DNA from: Tissierellia bacterium
GTDB lineage: Bacteria > Bacillota > Clostridia > Tissierellales > Peptoniphilaceae
Reading direction: 5' to 3'
Assembly: GCA_012728295.1 (NCBI GenBank)
Contig: JAAYFJ010000051.1
Location: forward strand, 1-64,000
Length of the DNA stretch: 64,000 nucleotides
Shown here: one piece after another, positions 48,437 through 57,510 of the stretch
How positions within the stretch are numbered: the first letter of the stretch is position 1
Layout of the letters: every line of letters begins with the position of its first letter
Notes under the pieces: model-generated
The model's database searches: none
What the model was told of the DNA's origin: nothing
What the model saw: the letters and a program-made list of their open reading frames with translations, nothing else
Made by a program: the position numbers and the translations under genes

Positions 48437-49284
48437 CTAAATGTTCAAAACACCATTCTCTTGTTTTTTCTTCCAATAATACAAATACATAATAGATGCT
48501 ACAATAAGAATAACTATTGTCACAAGGCTTGCTTCCGGCCCAAAAGCTCCTCCCAAGATTAATTGGTTCTTTCCAACTATATCAAATTTTAAAAGTGATC
48601 CACCTAAATTATTTCCACTTACATTTTGCCCGAAAATCGTTCCTTGCATATAGTTCCAAGCGCCGTGAGCAGCCGCTGCATACCATAAATTATCTGTCGC
48701 ATATACCATTAGTGAAAATAGTACTCCGACAATAAACACACTTGCAATTGCATGTGCATTAATTCCTGCATTTAATAAATGTAATCCCGAAAAATCGCTG
48801 AAGGTAAAATAATACTTGGGACAATCCCAAACTTATCCTTTATTACTCTTTGCAGTAATCCCCTAGATAGTAGTTCTTCCTCAAAACTTTGAATGGCAAA
48901 TGCTGGCAAAAACAATAGCGTATTAATAATTGATAATTCTCCACGACCTTTAAAAGCAAGGTTCTTTGTAGTTAGTGCCACAGCCATATAGGAGCAAAAC
49001 AATATCGTACCGACTATATATCCCAAAATATACTTTCTTCCACCAGTTCGCTTTAGCCATAAATCTTCAAACTTTATCTTTAACACATACTTGCTAAATA
49101 ATAAAATTACAGCTACTGGTAATAGCTCCGTAAAAAGAGAAATTTGCACATAATGTGCATCACTGGCAATATTTAATAATGGAACTAGAGCATTACCTAT
49201 TGTCGAAGCACCAATTTTTGAAGCGATATATATTATAATAAATAATATGGCTTTCCCTACCGAGTTTAATGTATTTTTATTCAA
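48437..49284 (-). pseudogene. CPBP-family intramembrane protease, frameshifted
   Basis: Two frames make one CPBP (CAAX-protease-like) protein of about 280 residues with eight membrane helices. The upstream frame, from ATG 49284, contains motif 1 SFEEELLSRG. It shifts at a five-T run (48790-48794); one more T would restore SAIFSGLHLLN, the FxxxH motif 2. The second frame continues to the stop at 48437 and carries the third motif AHGAWNYMQG. The lesion removes the second catalytic motif. These proteases often give bacteriocin self-immunity. Either a recent pseudogene or a homopolymer base-call error. Confidence 0.82.
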
Positions 49285-49546
49285 TGTACCACCTCTTTCA
49301 TCATTATTATTAATTTTATCATTAAACTAATATATTAAACAAGGTGATTTAGTGTAATATATGCTGTAAATCTGCCTATATATTGTAAGAAAACTGCAAG
49401 ATTAAGTGAGCTTTGTAGGTTACCATGAGCTGAAGACGGAGGAACAAATGGAAGTATAACCACGGAATAGTACGCTGCCATAAACTAGCTAAAAGAGCTT
49501 TTGGATAGCTTCTTTTATGAATAACATGCTTTGGTATATATACAAA
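49285..49546. other. Intergenic region with a possible degenerate coding remnant
   Basis: Holds the CPBP promoter region. On the plus strand, 49357-49518 is readable as codons with TGA, TAG and TAG stops (KKTARLSELCRLP, AEDGGTNGSITTE, LKELLDSFFYE). The opposite strand has an open 49-codon frame from about 49490. Neither matches a family I recognise. Confidence 0.25.
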
Positions 49547-49547
49547 T

Positions 49548-49582
49548 AAGGTGAGTTTGAATTATTTTTTCGAACTCACCTT
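49548..49582 (-). terminator. nadA-nadC terminator
   Basis: Stem AAGGTGAGTT/AACTCACCTT around an AT-rich loop, about 25 bases past the nadC stop. Confidence 0.75.
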
Positions 49583-49605
49583 TTATTGATTCCCTCTTAA
49601 TGATA

Positions 49606-50454
49606 TTAATTAAATAACTGAAGGTTTTTCATAGAAATATCCAATGGCTTTGCAGCATAAGTTATGGAACCTGAAGAAATATAATCAATTCCCAAATTTT
49701 TGTATTTTTCGAAATTTGAGAAGTCGATATTCCCAGAACACTCTATTTCTGCTTTGCCTCCAATTATTTCTACAGCTTCTTTAATCATTTCTATGCTCAT
49801 ATTATCTAACATAATAATGTCAGCACCATGCCCAATAGCTTCCCTAACCATTTCTAGATTCTCAGTTTCCACTTCAATCTTTCTGACAAAGGGAGCATAT
49901 TCTCTAGCTTTTATTATTGCCGCACCTACTCCACCTGCTGCTCCGATGTGATTGTCTTTTAATAGTACACCGTCAGATAAATTATATCTGTGATTTAGTC
50001 CACCACCAATTTTTACCGCATATTTTTCAAATACTCTCATATTAGGTGTTGTCTTCCTAGTATCTAATAGCTTAATTTCGGAGCCTGATAGTCTTTCAAC
50101 CATTCTATTCGTATATGTGGCAATTCCTGACATTCTTTGTAAATAATTAAGAGCTACCCTTTCTCCCGACAAAAGCACCTTAGCTAATCCACGAACGGTG
50201 CCAATTAACTCTTTATCTTTAACAAAATCTCCATCATGCTTTGTAAAACTGAAATCAACTTCATCACTAAGTAATTCAAATACTCTTTTAAATACAGCTA
50301 AACCTGCTATAATACCATCTTCTTTAGCTATGATATCAACCGTTGCTTTTTCATCACTAACTACCGCCGACGTAGAAACATCGTCATAAGTAATATCCTC
50401 TCTTATAGCACTTAATATAAGAGGATCTATTATTATGTTATTTAATTCAATCAT
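49606..50454 (-). CDS. nadC: Quinolinate phosphoribosyltransferase (decarboxylating)
   Basis: Makes nicotinate mononucleotide from quinolinate and PRPP in NAD synthesis. From ATG 50454 (AAAGAGG five bases upstream) it is 282 residues. A longer reading would start inside nadA and has no RBS. Family signatures: NYLQRMSGIATYTN near 101, the PRPP/quinolinate site DTRKTTPNMRVFEKYAV near 127, GGLNHRYNLSDGVLLKDNH near 146, and IDYISSGSIT near the end. It follows nadA by 19 bases. Confidence 0.94.
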   Translation of the reverse strand: MIELNNIIIDPLILSAIREDITYDDVSTSAVVSDEKATVDIIAKEDGIIAGLAVFKRVFELLSDEVDFSFTKHDGDFVKDKELIGTVRGLAKVLLSGERVALNYLQRMSGIATYTNRMVERLSGSEIKLLDTRKTTPNMRVFEKYAVKIGGGLNHRYNLSDGVLLKDNHIGAAGGVGAAIIKAREYAPFVRKIEVETENLEMVREAIGHGADIIMLDNMSIEMIKEAVEIIGGKAEIECSGNIDFSNFEKYKNLGIDYISSGSITYAAKPLDISMKNLQLFN

Positions 50455-50473
50455 AATAACCTCTTTCAAATAT

Positions 50474-51355
50474 CTAATTTCCCAATTCAAGCATTCTCCT
50501 CAAAGGAATTAAAGCTTTTCTTCTAGTATTGTCATCTATTTCTATTTCGTTTTTACCATTCTTTAAAACATCAATTATCTTATTTACAGACTGTTTTTTC
50601 ATTCCAGCACAAATTGGTGGGGTTGGTAATTTTCTAAAGTTTTTACTTGGATATCTTTTTTCTAGCTCAGAAAATATCCCTTCTTCAGTTGCGATTATCA
50701 TCTCTTCATATTTATCAGCCTCTTCTAGTATTTGGCTTGTGCTACCTATAAAGTCAGAAATCTCCAATACTTCCTGCCTACATTCAGGGTGAGATAATAA
50801 TGCTGAACCATTCTTTATTCTTTTCAAATCACTACTGTCAATATACTCATGCACTGGACAAAATCCATCATTTAATATTATGTTCTTGTCATTAAATTGT
50901 TTTTTTACGTGCATACCTAAATTTCTGTCAGGAATAAAAAATATGTTTTTGTTTTTTAATTTACCTATTATTTTAAGTGCATTGGCTGAGGTAACACAAA
51001 CATCGCTATGAGTTTTTATCTCCGCTGTTGAGTTAATATATGTAACGACTGCTAAATCATCGTATTCTGCCCGTTTTCTTTTTATCTCTTCAATGGTTAC
51101 CATATGAGCCATAGGACAATCACCTTTAATGTCGGGCATCAATACTTTTTTAGAAGGGTTAAGAATTTTAACACTTTCACCCATAAAGTACACCCCGGCC
51201 ATAACAATTGTGTTCTCTTTTAATTCCGTTGCTTTTTTTGCGAGATAAAACGAATCCCCTATGTAATCTGCGATCTCTTGAATTTCCTTATCCACATAGT
51301 AGTGAGCAAGTACAACAGCATCCTTTTCCTTTTTTAGCTGACTTAATGTTTCCAA
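50474..51355 (-). CDS. nadA: Quinolinate synthase NadA
   Basis: A [4Fe-4S] enzyme that condenses iminoaspartate with dihydroxyacetone phosphate. 293 residues, the short NadA class. VVLAHYYVDKEIQEIADYIG is near 14, and the cluster cysteines are in DCPMAHM, VTSANA-preceding DVCVTS, HPECRQE and PPICAGM (three of these bind the cluster). The start is TTG at 51355 with GGAGGAG nine bases upstream. No nadB lies in the operon, so the iminoaspartate source must be encoded elsewhere. Confidence 0.93.
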   Translation of the reverse strand: METLSQLKKEKDAVVLAHYYVDKEIQEIADYIGDSFYLAKKATELKENTIVMAGVYFMGESVKILNPSKKVLMPDIKGDCPMAHMVTIEEIKRKRAEYDDLAVVTYINSTAEIKTHSDVCVTSANALKIIGKLKNKNIFFIPDRNLGMHVKKQFNDKNIILNDGFCPVHEYIDSSDLKRIKNGSALLSHPECRQEVLEISDFIGSTSQILEEADKYEEMIIATEEGIFSELEKRYPSKNFRKLPTPPICAGMKKQSVNKIIDVLKNGKNEIEIDDNTRRKALIPLRRMLELGN

Positions 51356-51469
51356 TTTATCAGACTCCTCCTTTATACAACATAACCGCTACTATAGCAG
51401 AGAACTCCGTATTTCAAGGTTGTTTGCTCTTTATATATACAATATTAAACAATAAGTTATTCTAATCTA

Positions 51470-51510
51470 AAAAAGCAGGAACATGGGGAAATCCCTTGCT
51501 CCTGCTTTTT
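51470..51510. terminator. Terminator downstream of the SLH gene
   Basis: Stem AAAAAGCAGGA/TCCTGCTTTTT with additional inner pairing, 20 bases past the stop at 51531. Confidence 0.85.
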
Positions 51511-51530
51511 CCAACATACATATGCGTTTA

Positions 51531-54089
51531 CTATTTTATAAGCCTGTAAAGCATTTCAGCTACTTCTGCACGCGTTGCATTCTTTGTTGGTAAAATATTT
51601 CCATTATCACCTTTTATTATTTTGCTATCGCATGCCCATTTTACTGCAGCCTCAGCCCAATCAGATACAGATGATAAGTCGTTAAACGTTGTTAAATCGA
51701 ACTTTTCTCCACCTGATATATCTTTACCTTTGTATTTCATATATCGATATAGAATTGCTGCGATTTGCTCTCTTGTAATATCATCTTCAGGACCAAATAT
51801 GTTATTACCATATCCTGTAACTATATCATTCTCTGTTGCCCAAATAATGGCATCATGATAATATATTCCATTGTCAACATCACCAAATTTATTCGCTTGT
51901 GTTACAGATGGTTCTTTCTCCAATCTGTAAAGAATTGTGACTATCATCCCTCTAGTGGTTGTAGTATTAGGACTAAATACTTTATCGTCCGTTCCCTTCA
52001 TTAAATTTTCTTTTACACAATACATTACAGCATCATAGAACCAATCATTCTTATCTACATCAATAAACAGCTTGTCATCAGAATCAACTGCAGGCTTTGC
52101 TGTTTCCGGCTTAGTTCCTCCAAAACCAGAAAACAATACAAATCCTCCACCAGTTGCCGGGCTTTGCTCAGCAGTTTTCTTGAAAGTAGCACTAATAGTA
52201 TGATCTTCAACTACATTTGTAAAGGTATATTCTTTTACAGCTCCAACACTAATTCCGTCCACAAGTACATCTGAAATCTCATATCCTGCAGCTGGTGAAA
52301 TATAATAAGTTTTATCGGCACCTTCAGTGACAGTGGATTTACCTGAAGGATTTATTCTGCCATTCTCCCCTGCAGTTGCATCAATAATATAAGTAATTTC
52401 TATTGGATCTTCAATTACATTTTCACCTAAAATTCTTATATACGGCTTTGTTCCAAAAGCAGATTGATGGTCAATAGTGTCAGTAAGCTCCTCTACGGAT
52501 ACTCCAGGTGCCGAGTCACCTTCGTAATAGTACTTTGCTGTAATTGCACCCGTTACTTTAGCAGCATAGTTGTTAGTTGCACCTGATGCTTTAGCAATTA
52601 ATTCTCCTCCATCGCGTACTACAATATTATTTGTATCAATTCCATATGAATTATTTGGTGTAACTCCCATACTATCAACGGTTACTTTTAGTTTAGCACC
52701 ATCTTTAACTGTTACACCTTTATTTATTCTCAATGCGGTTTCATTATAATAATCCTGCTGTATCTTCACATTAATATTCACTTGAGCATTATCACTAATA
52801 GTCAAACTGCAATCCCTAAAATCAGAAGATGAACCTTTTATATTTAGTGTTCCTCCACCCGAAATATTCAGCTGATATCCTTCTGAGTGTATGGCTTGAG
52901 ATAATTCTGAATTACCTATATTATTAGTTGTACCTTCTGCCAAAACAATGTTAATATTACCACCTGCAAATAATGAATTACCATCATCGTTAGTAATATT
53001 AGCATTATTTAAAGTTAAAGTGAAAATATTCCCTACGTTACTTAACCACCATTCACCAGTGGCTGAGTCTTCCCCTTCACTATTGTAATAATGCCCATCT
53101 TCAGGCAATTTTAATCCTGAAGATGTATATCTCTATAGTTCCAAATTTCCAATCCTTAAATAATACAATTCTACTGATGACGAAACTGTTCCATAATATT
53201 CAAAAGCTACATTAAGCTCTTTGTCCACATTAATCTCTGATAATGGAATTTCCATTACATATAGCATGTGCTGCCATTTTATTCCCTTAGAATTATCTGT
53301 ATAATCAAAATACCATCTGCCATATTCATTTGAATCTGTAGTGTGAACTGCATATGATTTTACTTTGTCACCATCTTTTATATGAATTGCTGCATAATCT
53401 TTGCCATGGTCAAAGGTATTATCGCAGAATGGTTCGAAAAATACATATAAATTCTCATCGTCATTTGACATATAAATATTAATTGGAGCATCAGGGTGTC
53501 CACTACCTGTGTAGCACATTTCATCCAAGAATAGATAGGATTCATCTGGTACAACTACTTTTTCACCTAAAGAGAACTTCTCCCCATTATTTTTCAATTC
53601 ATAGCTGTAAAACTCAGAATTTGCAGTAACTTCCTTAAATAAATTCGCAATTGGAAATTTTAATGATTTTTCTGTGCCTATTATTTGAAATGGAGCTCTA
53701 GCGGAAATAATCAATTCACCAGATCCGGATAAATCAAATACTGTCTCATCCACAACTTCGATTAAATCATTATCAGTCTCTGACAGTTTTCTTTCCATTC
53801 CTTTAGGAGCTACCCCATTTATTGTTAACTCATCTAGGTTTAGTTCATAACACTCACCTTTTACGACTTTAATTTCCTTAACTTCTTTTGGCAAAGCTAT
53901 CTTTTGTGTTGAAACGCTCTTTCCAAAAGCCAGAGTCTCTAACTTTTCAAATCCACCACCATAGTTTACATAAATATGAGCCTCTCCCTTTTGCGAAGAG
54001 TAGTCCTCCAATTCACCGACAGCTAAGCCCATCATTGGCGTAAATACTAAACCAAGGACAAGCATTGTTACCAGCATTATTCTCTTCAT
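51531..54089 (-). pseudogene. SLH-domain surface protein interrupted by an in-frame TAG
   Basis: An 852-codon frame from ATG 54089, broken only by TAG at codon 319 (53133-53135). The first part has a signal peptide (MKRIMLVTMLVLGLVFTPMM) and a beta-rich region (GHPDAPINIYMSNDDENLYV). After the TAG come RYTSSGLKLPEDGHYY, a beta-helix-like carbohydrate-binding region (INIVLAEGTTNNIG, LNISGGGTLNIKG), a bacterial repeat domain (VTEGADKTYYISPAAGYEI), and three C-terminal SLH motifs (FIDVDKNDWFYDAV, FGDVDNGIYYHDAI, FNDLSSVSDWAEAA). Without readthrough, the secreted N-terminal part would lack its wall anchor. Confidence 0.75.
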
Positions 54090-54266
54090 TTTTTCCTCCT
54101 ATCAATGTTTTTGTTATATTACATTTGAATAATACCAGCCTGTTTTATCTTAAATTTATAGTGAATACCTCGTCCTCCTTCCTGAAAATCTCTTCTATAA
54201 TAATCATAAAACGTTTACTATATGTACCATTATTTAATATTTTAATAATATATTTTAACTACTGTA

Positions 54267-54295
54267 AGTGTATCAATTGTCACGAATTATGTCAA
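54267..54295 (-). promoter_or_regulatory. Promoter of the SLH gene at 54089
   Basis: Perfect TTGACA (54290-54295), 17-base spacer, TACACT (54267-54272); leaves a leader of about 170 bases. Confidence 0.6.
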
Positions 54296-54296
54296 T

Positions 54297-54347
54297 AAAT
54301 AATACTGTATATTTCAGCATTTTATCTCAAAATATACAGTATTATTT
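54297..54347. terminator. Hairpin downstream of the alpha/beta hydrolase gene
   Basis: A perfect 18-bp stem AAATAATACTGTATATTT/AAATATACAGTATTATTT with a 15-base loop, 20 bases past the stop at 54367. The T-run is weak on the minus strand. Confidence 0.65.
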
Positions 54348-54366
54348 TCAATAGTTTTTTATTATA

Positions 54367-55497
54367 TTAATCTACTTTCTCATTCAATTCCATTATGACT
54401 CTAATAAAATCTTCAGGAAAGTCATCGTGGATATTGTGCATTGACTGAAAACCTTCAATAAGCTCACTGTCATTAATTAATTCAGATACTTTTATCGCAT
54501 CATTTTTGTCCATTGCTGACATTAGTATTCCTTCTTCATCATAATAGCTTGGGGCAGTATCTTTGGGAGGTGCAACATGAAGAATAATTGTAGGACATAC
54601 TATTTTTTCTAATACTTCTTTTTGGTCATACTCTTTAAACCAAGAGTTATCATAAAATTTATCCGCAAAATGTAAGTCATATTCTCCAGTTCCATCCTGC
54701 AAATTTTTTGTTAATGCTAGCAAAGTATTAACTCCTAATGAATGTGGATAATACCAAATTATTGGTGTTCTATTTGGATTTTTATCTAATAACTTCAAAG
54801 CTGGATTTTTAACTATTTTCTCCCAATTGTCCTTTCCATCTTTATTAAAAATATGGCGTAATTTTGTGTTGTTTAGATAATATCTTAAATAAATGCTTTC
54901 ATCCTCTTGGTTTAGAAAGTTGTGAATCATTTTAAACTCCTGACCAGAGAATGTTTTTTCTATCCTATCTGGCTCAGTGGAGAAAAACGGACCATCCTCT
55001 AAAACAATGCCCTTCACCATTTCCGGTAACTTGGATGCTACCCATGCTGTTAATAGCGCACCTGATGAATGACCTGATATTAATGTAGGCTCCGTTATTA
55101 TTTCTTTAATAAACCACACAATATCATTTCCTATGTCGACTGCATTATATTTACTTATAACCTTGCTTGATCCTCCATGCCCATAATAATCCAATGCAAA
55201 AATATGAAAATGCTTAGAAAGCTCAGGTAAAACTTTAGCATAGTTTTCCCATGAAACCATTTGACCGTGTAATAGAAGAAGTGCAGGACCATTATTTGGA
55301 CCTTCCCCATAATTCAATGTCAGACCTTCTTTGGTCTGTACTTGTTTTTCATCAAAGCCAAGTTTTTCCCCATATTTAGCTAAGAATTGGCTGTTGTCAT
55401 AATCATATTTTAAGTTTTTATAAGCATATATTCCTCCTATAAGTATTAATACCAGAACTAGAAAAACTATTGTTATCATGACTTTTTTCCATTTCAT
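54367..55497 (-). CDS. Membrane-anchored alpha/beta hydrolase
   Basis: 376 residues from ATG 55497 (GGAGGG five bases upstream). An N-terminal membrane helix (VMITIVFLVLVLILIGGIYAY) leaves the hydrolase domain outside. The oxyanion region LLLLHGQMVSWENYAKVLPEL is followed by FALDYYGHGGSSK, the nucleophile elbow ISGHSSGALL near 160, and a C-terminal SMHNIHDDFP with the likely catalytic His. The fold includes many esterases, peptidases and haloperoxidase-like enzymes; the substrate is unknown. Confidence 0.82.
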   Translation of the reverse strand: MKWKKVMITIVFLVLVLILIGGIYAYKNLKYDYDNSQFLAKYGEKLGFDEKQVQTKEGLTLNYGEGPNNGPALLLLHGQMVSWENYAKVLPELSKHFHIFALDYYGHGGSSKVISKYNAVDIGNDIVWFIKEIITEPTLISGHSSGALLTAWVASKLPEMVKGIVLEDGPFFSTEPDRIEKTFSGQEFKMIHNFLNQEDESIYLRYYLNNTKLRHIFNKDGKDNWEKIVKNPALKLLDKNPNRTPIIWYYPHSLGVNTLLALTKNLQDGTGEYDLHFADKFYDNSWFKEYDQKEVLEKIVCPTIILHVAPPKDTAPSYYDEEGILMSAMDKNDAIKVSELINDSELIEGFQSMHNIHDDFPEDFIRVIMELNEKVD

Positions 55498-55640
55498 TAT
55501 TACCCTCCAGAATATATTTTCATAATATTTCAGCAACTGAGTCCCCAAGTTATTTATTAATGATATATGATTTGTGTGATATATAAGCCTTGTGTTGTTA
55601 ATACCCTTTTTGCTATTAATATCAAGTTTTACAATTAAAT

Positions 55641-55692
55641 TATAAGCTCAACTCGACGATTATAAAAATAATTGTCAAGTTGAGCTTATAAT
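55641..55692 (-). terminator. Hairpin downstream of the ATC-hydrolase-like gene
   Basis: Stem TTATAAGCTCAACT/AGTTGAGCTTATAA around a 24-base loop, about 15 bases past the stop at 55709. Confidence 0.6.
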
Positions 55693-55708
55693 ATTTTTCA
55701 TGGGATTA

Positions 55709-56347
55709 TTACTTAGGACTATTTACCTCATCGCCCACTATCCAATAGTCACACATAGCATCGCCATTGGCAATTGTGTAGTTTCTGTGGAGAATGCCAC
55801 GCTGCATTTGAAACATTAGTTTATCCGTTGAGCATAGTGGGGGCATAATCTCTGAAATTCCTTCTCTATTGCAAAAGTCACAGATTGGACAGCTGGTAAA
55901 ATAATAATAGCTTCCGTCTATGTGCGCTTTTTCATCAAAATGTACTTTCCATGTAGTTGGATATTTATCCATTTTACCCTGCGTCCACTTCTCATATTTT
56001 CTCATCTTTCTATACCAATATTTTTCACCTTTTTTCGAGTTACAATTGTTGAAAATAAAAAGATATTTAAGTCTAGATAATACATCTTCCATAATAATGC
56101 CCATAGATCCTGGAGAAATTGTCTTTTCGCTTCCCTGCCATATTGCTATAAAAACATACGCAAAATATGCGTTAAATGCCATGGGATTTCCTTTGCCTAA
56201 ATCAGGTACCTTTTTTAATATGTTTTTATATTGACGTTTACCCTTTTTTATAGATGATCTTGCCAAAGACTCAGAAAATTTATTTGCTATACTTTTTTTA
56301 ATTAGTGGTGATAATATCCACCAATATATACCTCTATGTGGCATCAT
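55709..56347 (-). CDS. L-2-amino-thiazoline-4-carboxylate hydrolase-family protein
   Basis: 212 residues. The C-terminal half carries the family pattern: YYYFTSCPICDFCNREG near 147, then MPPLCSTDKLMFQ near 170 and GDAMCDYWIVG near 195, with Cys and Asp positions as in ATC hydrolases. The named enzyme opens a thiazoline ring on the way to cysteine, but most relatives are uncharacterised, and several sit beside methyltransferase or signalling genes. Here the next gene upstream is a broken methyltransferase. Start ATG at 56347. Confidence 0.72.
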   Translation of the reverse strand: MMPHRGIYWWILSPLIKKSIANKFSESLARSSIKKGKRQYKNILKKVPDLGKGNPMAFNAYFAYVFIAIWQGSEKTISPGSMGIIMEDVLSRLKYLFIFNNCNSKKGEKYWYRKMRKYEKWTQGKMDKYPTTWKVHFDEKAHIDGSYYYFTSCPICDFCNREGISEIMPPLCSTDKLMFQMQRGILHRNYTIANGDAMCDYWIVGDEVNSPK

Positions 56348-56383
56348 TTTTATTCTTCACCCTTCTAGTCGTAGTATGTTTAT

Positions 56384-57196
56384 TTATTTTTCTCCATATA
56401 AAAGAGCGCTTCCTTTGAGCATTAAAGAATAAGCCTGATATTTATTCATTATTGGCGGACAATCTGTTCTCTTTAAGTGCACTTCCTTATATCCCATCGT
56501 TTTAAGTTTTTCCAAAAATACTTCCATATCGCCATATCTTTTATATGACATTAAATCATGGATTGCAAATTTCCCACCTTTTTTTTAAACTCTCAAGCTT
56601 TCCAAAAGTAGTTTCTGTTTCTCATGTCCACTTATATTATGATAAACATAGTTGCTAACTATCCCATCAAATGTTTCATCTTCATAATGTAAACCAACAG
56701 CATCTCCAGAAACAAAGTAGGTGTTATTTACACCCTCAGCCAAAGCATTTGCTTCACAGAGAGATTTGCTATACTGGTCAAAGCTCTTTCCCCAATAATC
56801 AAGCCCTATTATTTCTGAATCTTTATTACGCTTTGCACACGCTATTGTCAGCGCTCCACTTCCACAACCTACATCAAGGACTTTGCTGTCTTTTCCAACA
56901 GCCATAGATTCTGATATCATTTGAATAATAGCATTGGATATTCCGTGTTCATTGTTGTAATCAAAGGCTCTTCTGGCATTAATAGCAAGCATTAAAACTA
57001 ATAACGATAGAATGAAAATTGTTCCCCCCAAAACATTAGTTCCCAATTTTACCCATTGATTCTCAAAATTTATAATTGCGAAATAGGATATTAATCCTCC
57101 TGTTATTATGGAGATTATTATTATAATATTAATAAGTTTTAGTGAAATCCAATTCTCATAATTTGTGGAATTCGAACTGCTTTTGATGCGCTTCAT
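56384..57196 (-). pseudogene. Membrane-bound SAM methyltransferase with an in-frame TAA
   Basis: A 270-codon frame from ATG 57196 (GAAGG upstream). Two membrane helices (LINIIIIISIITGGLISYFA and VLGGTIFILSLLVLMLAI) precede a class I methyltransferase domain with motif I VLDVGCGSGALTIA and DGIVSNYVYHNI. At codon 204 TAA (56585-56587) follows LLLESLRV. The same frame resumes with KKGGKFAIHDLMSYKRYGD and ends at 56384. The family pattern RVLKKGG indicates TTA (Leu) to TAA next to a long A-run. The last 66 residues of the fold are lost unless the base is miscalled. Confidence 0.82.
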
Positions 57197-57445
57197 AATA
57201 TGCCTTCTTTCTTTAAAATATTTTAATTTATATCTTCTACAAATATGCATTTAATTATTTTCATTATTAAAATTTAATCACCTGCACTTTACATCTAATG
57301 CAATTTTTGCTCAAATCTCCCACACCTCTTTTCTGTATAATATTTCTATTACAATATAAATAGCTATATTAATGATTATACACATATTGATATTTCTTAT
57401 CAACTTGATTTTGTATAATGCCTTGTTACATAATATTTTAAAAAA

Positions 57446-57490
57446 ATATATAATAGGGTGGTAGACTATTAAGTCTCCACCCCATTATAT
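57446..57490 (-). terminator. Terminator of the SLH gene at 57511
   Basis: Stem ATATAATAGGGTGGTAGACT/AAGTCTCCACCCCATTATAT (two mismatches) with a run of Ts on the minus strand. Confidence 0.85.
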
Positions 57491-57510
57491 ATTTGCTAAC
57501 TAATCTGTTG

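Noticed and set aside
51470-51510. Riboswitch upstream of nadA
   Set aside because: The structure is a simple symmetric hairpin with T-runs just past the convergent end of the SLH gene, so it is a terminator.
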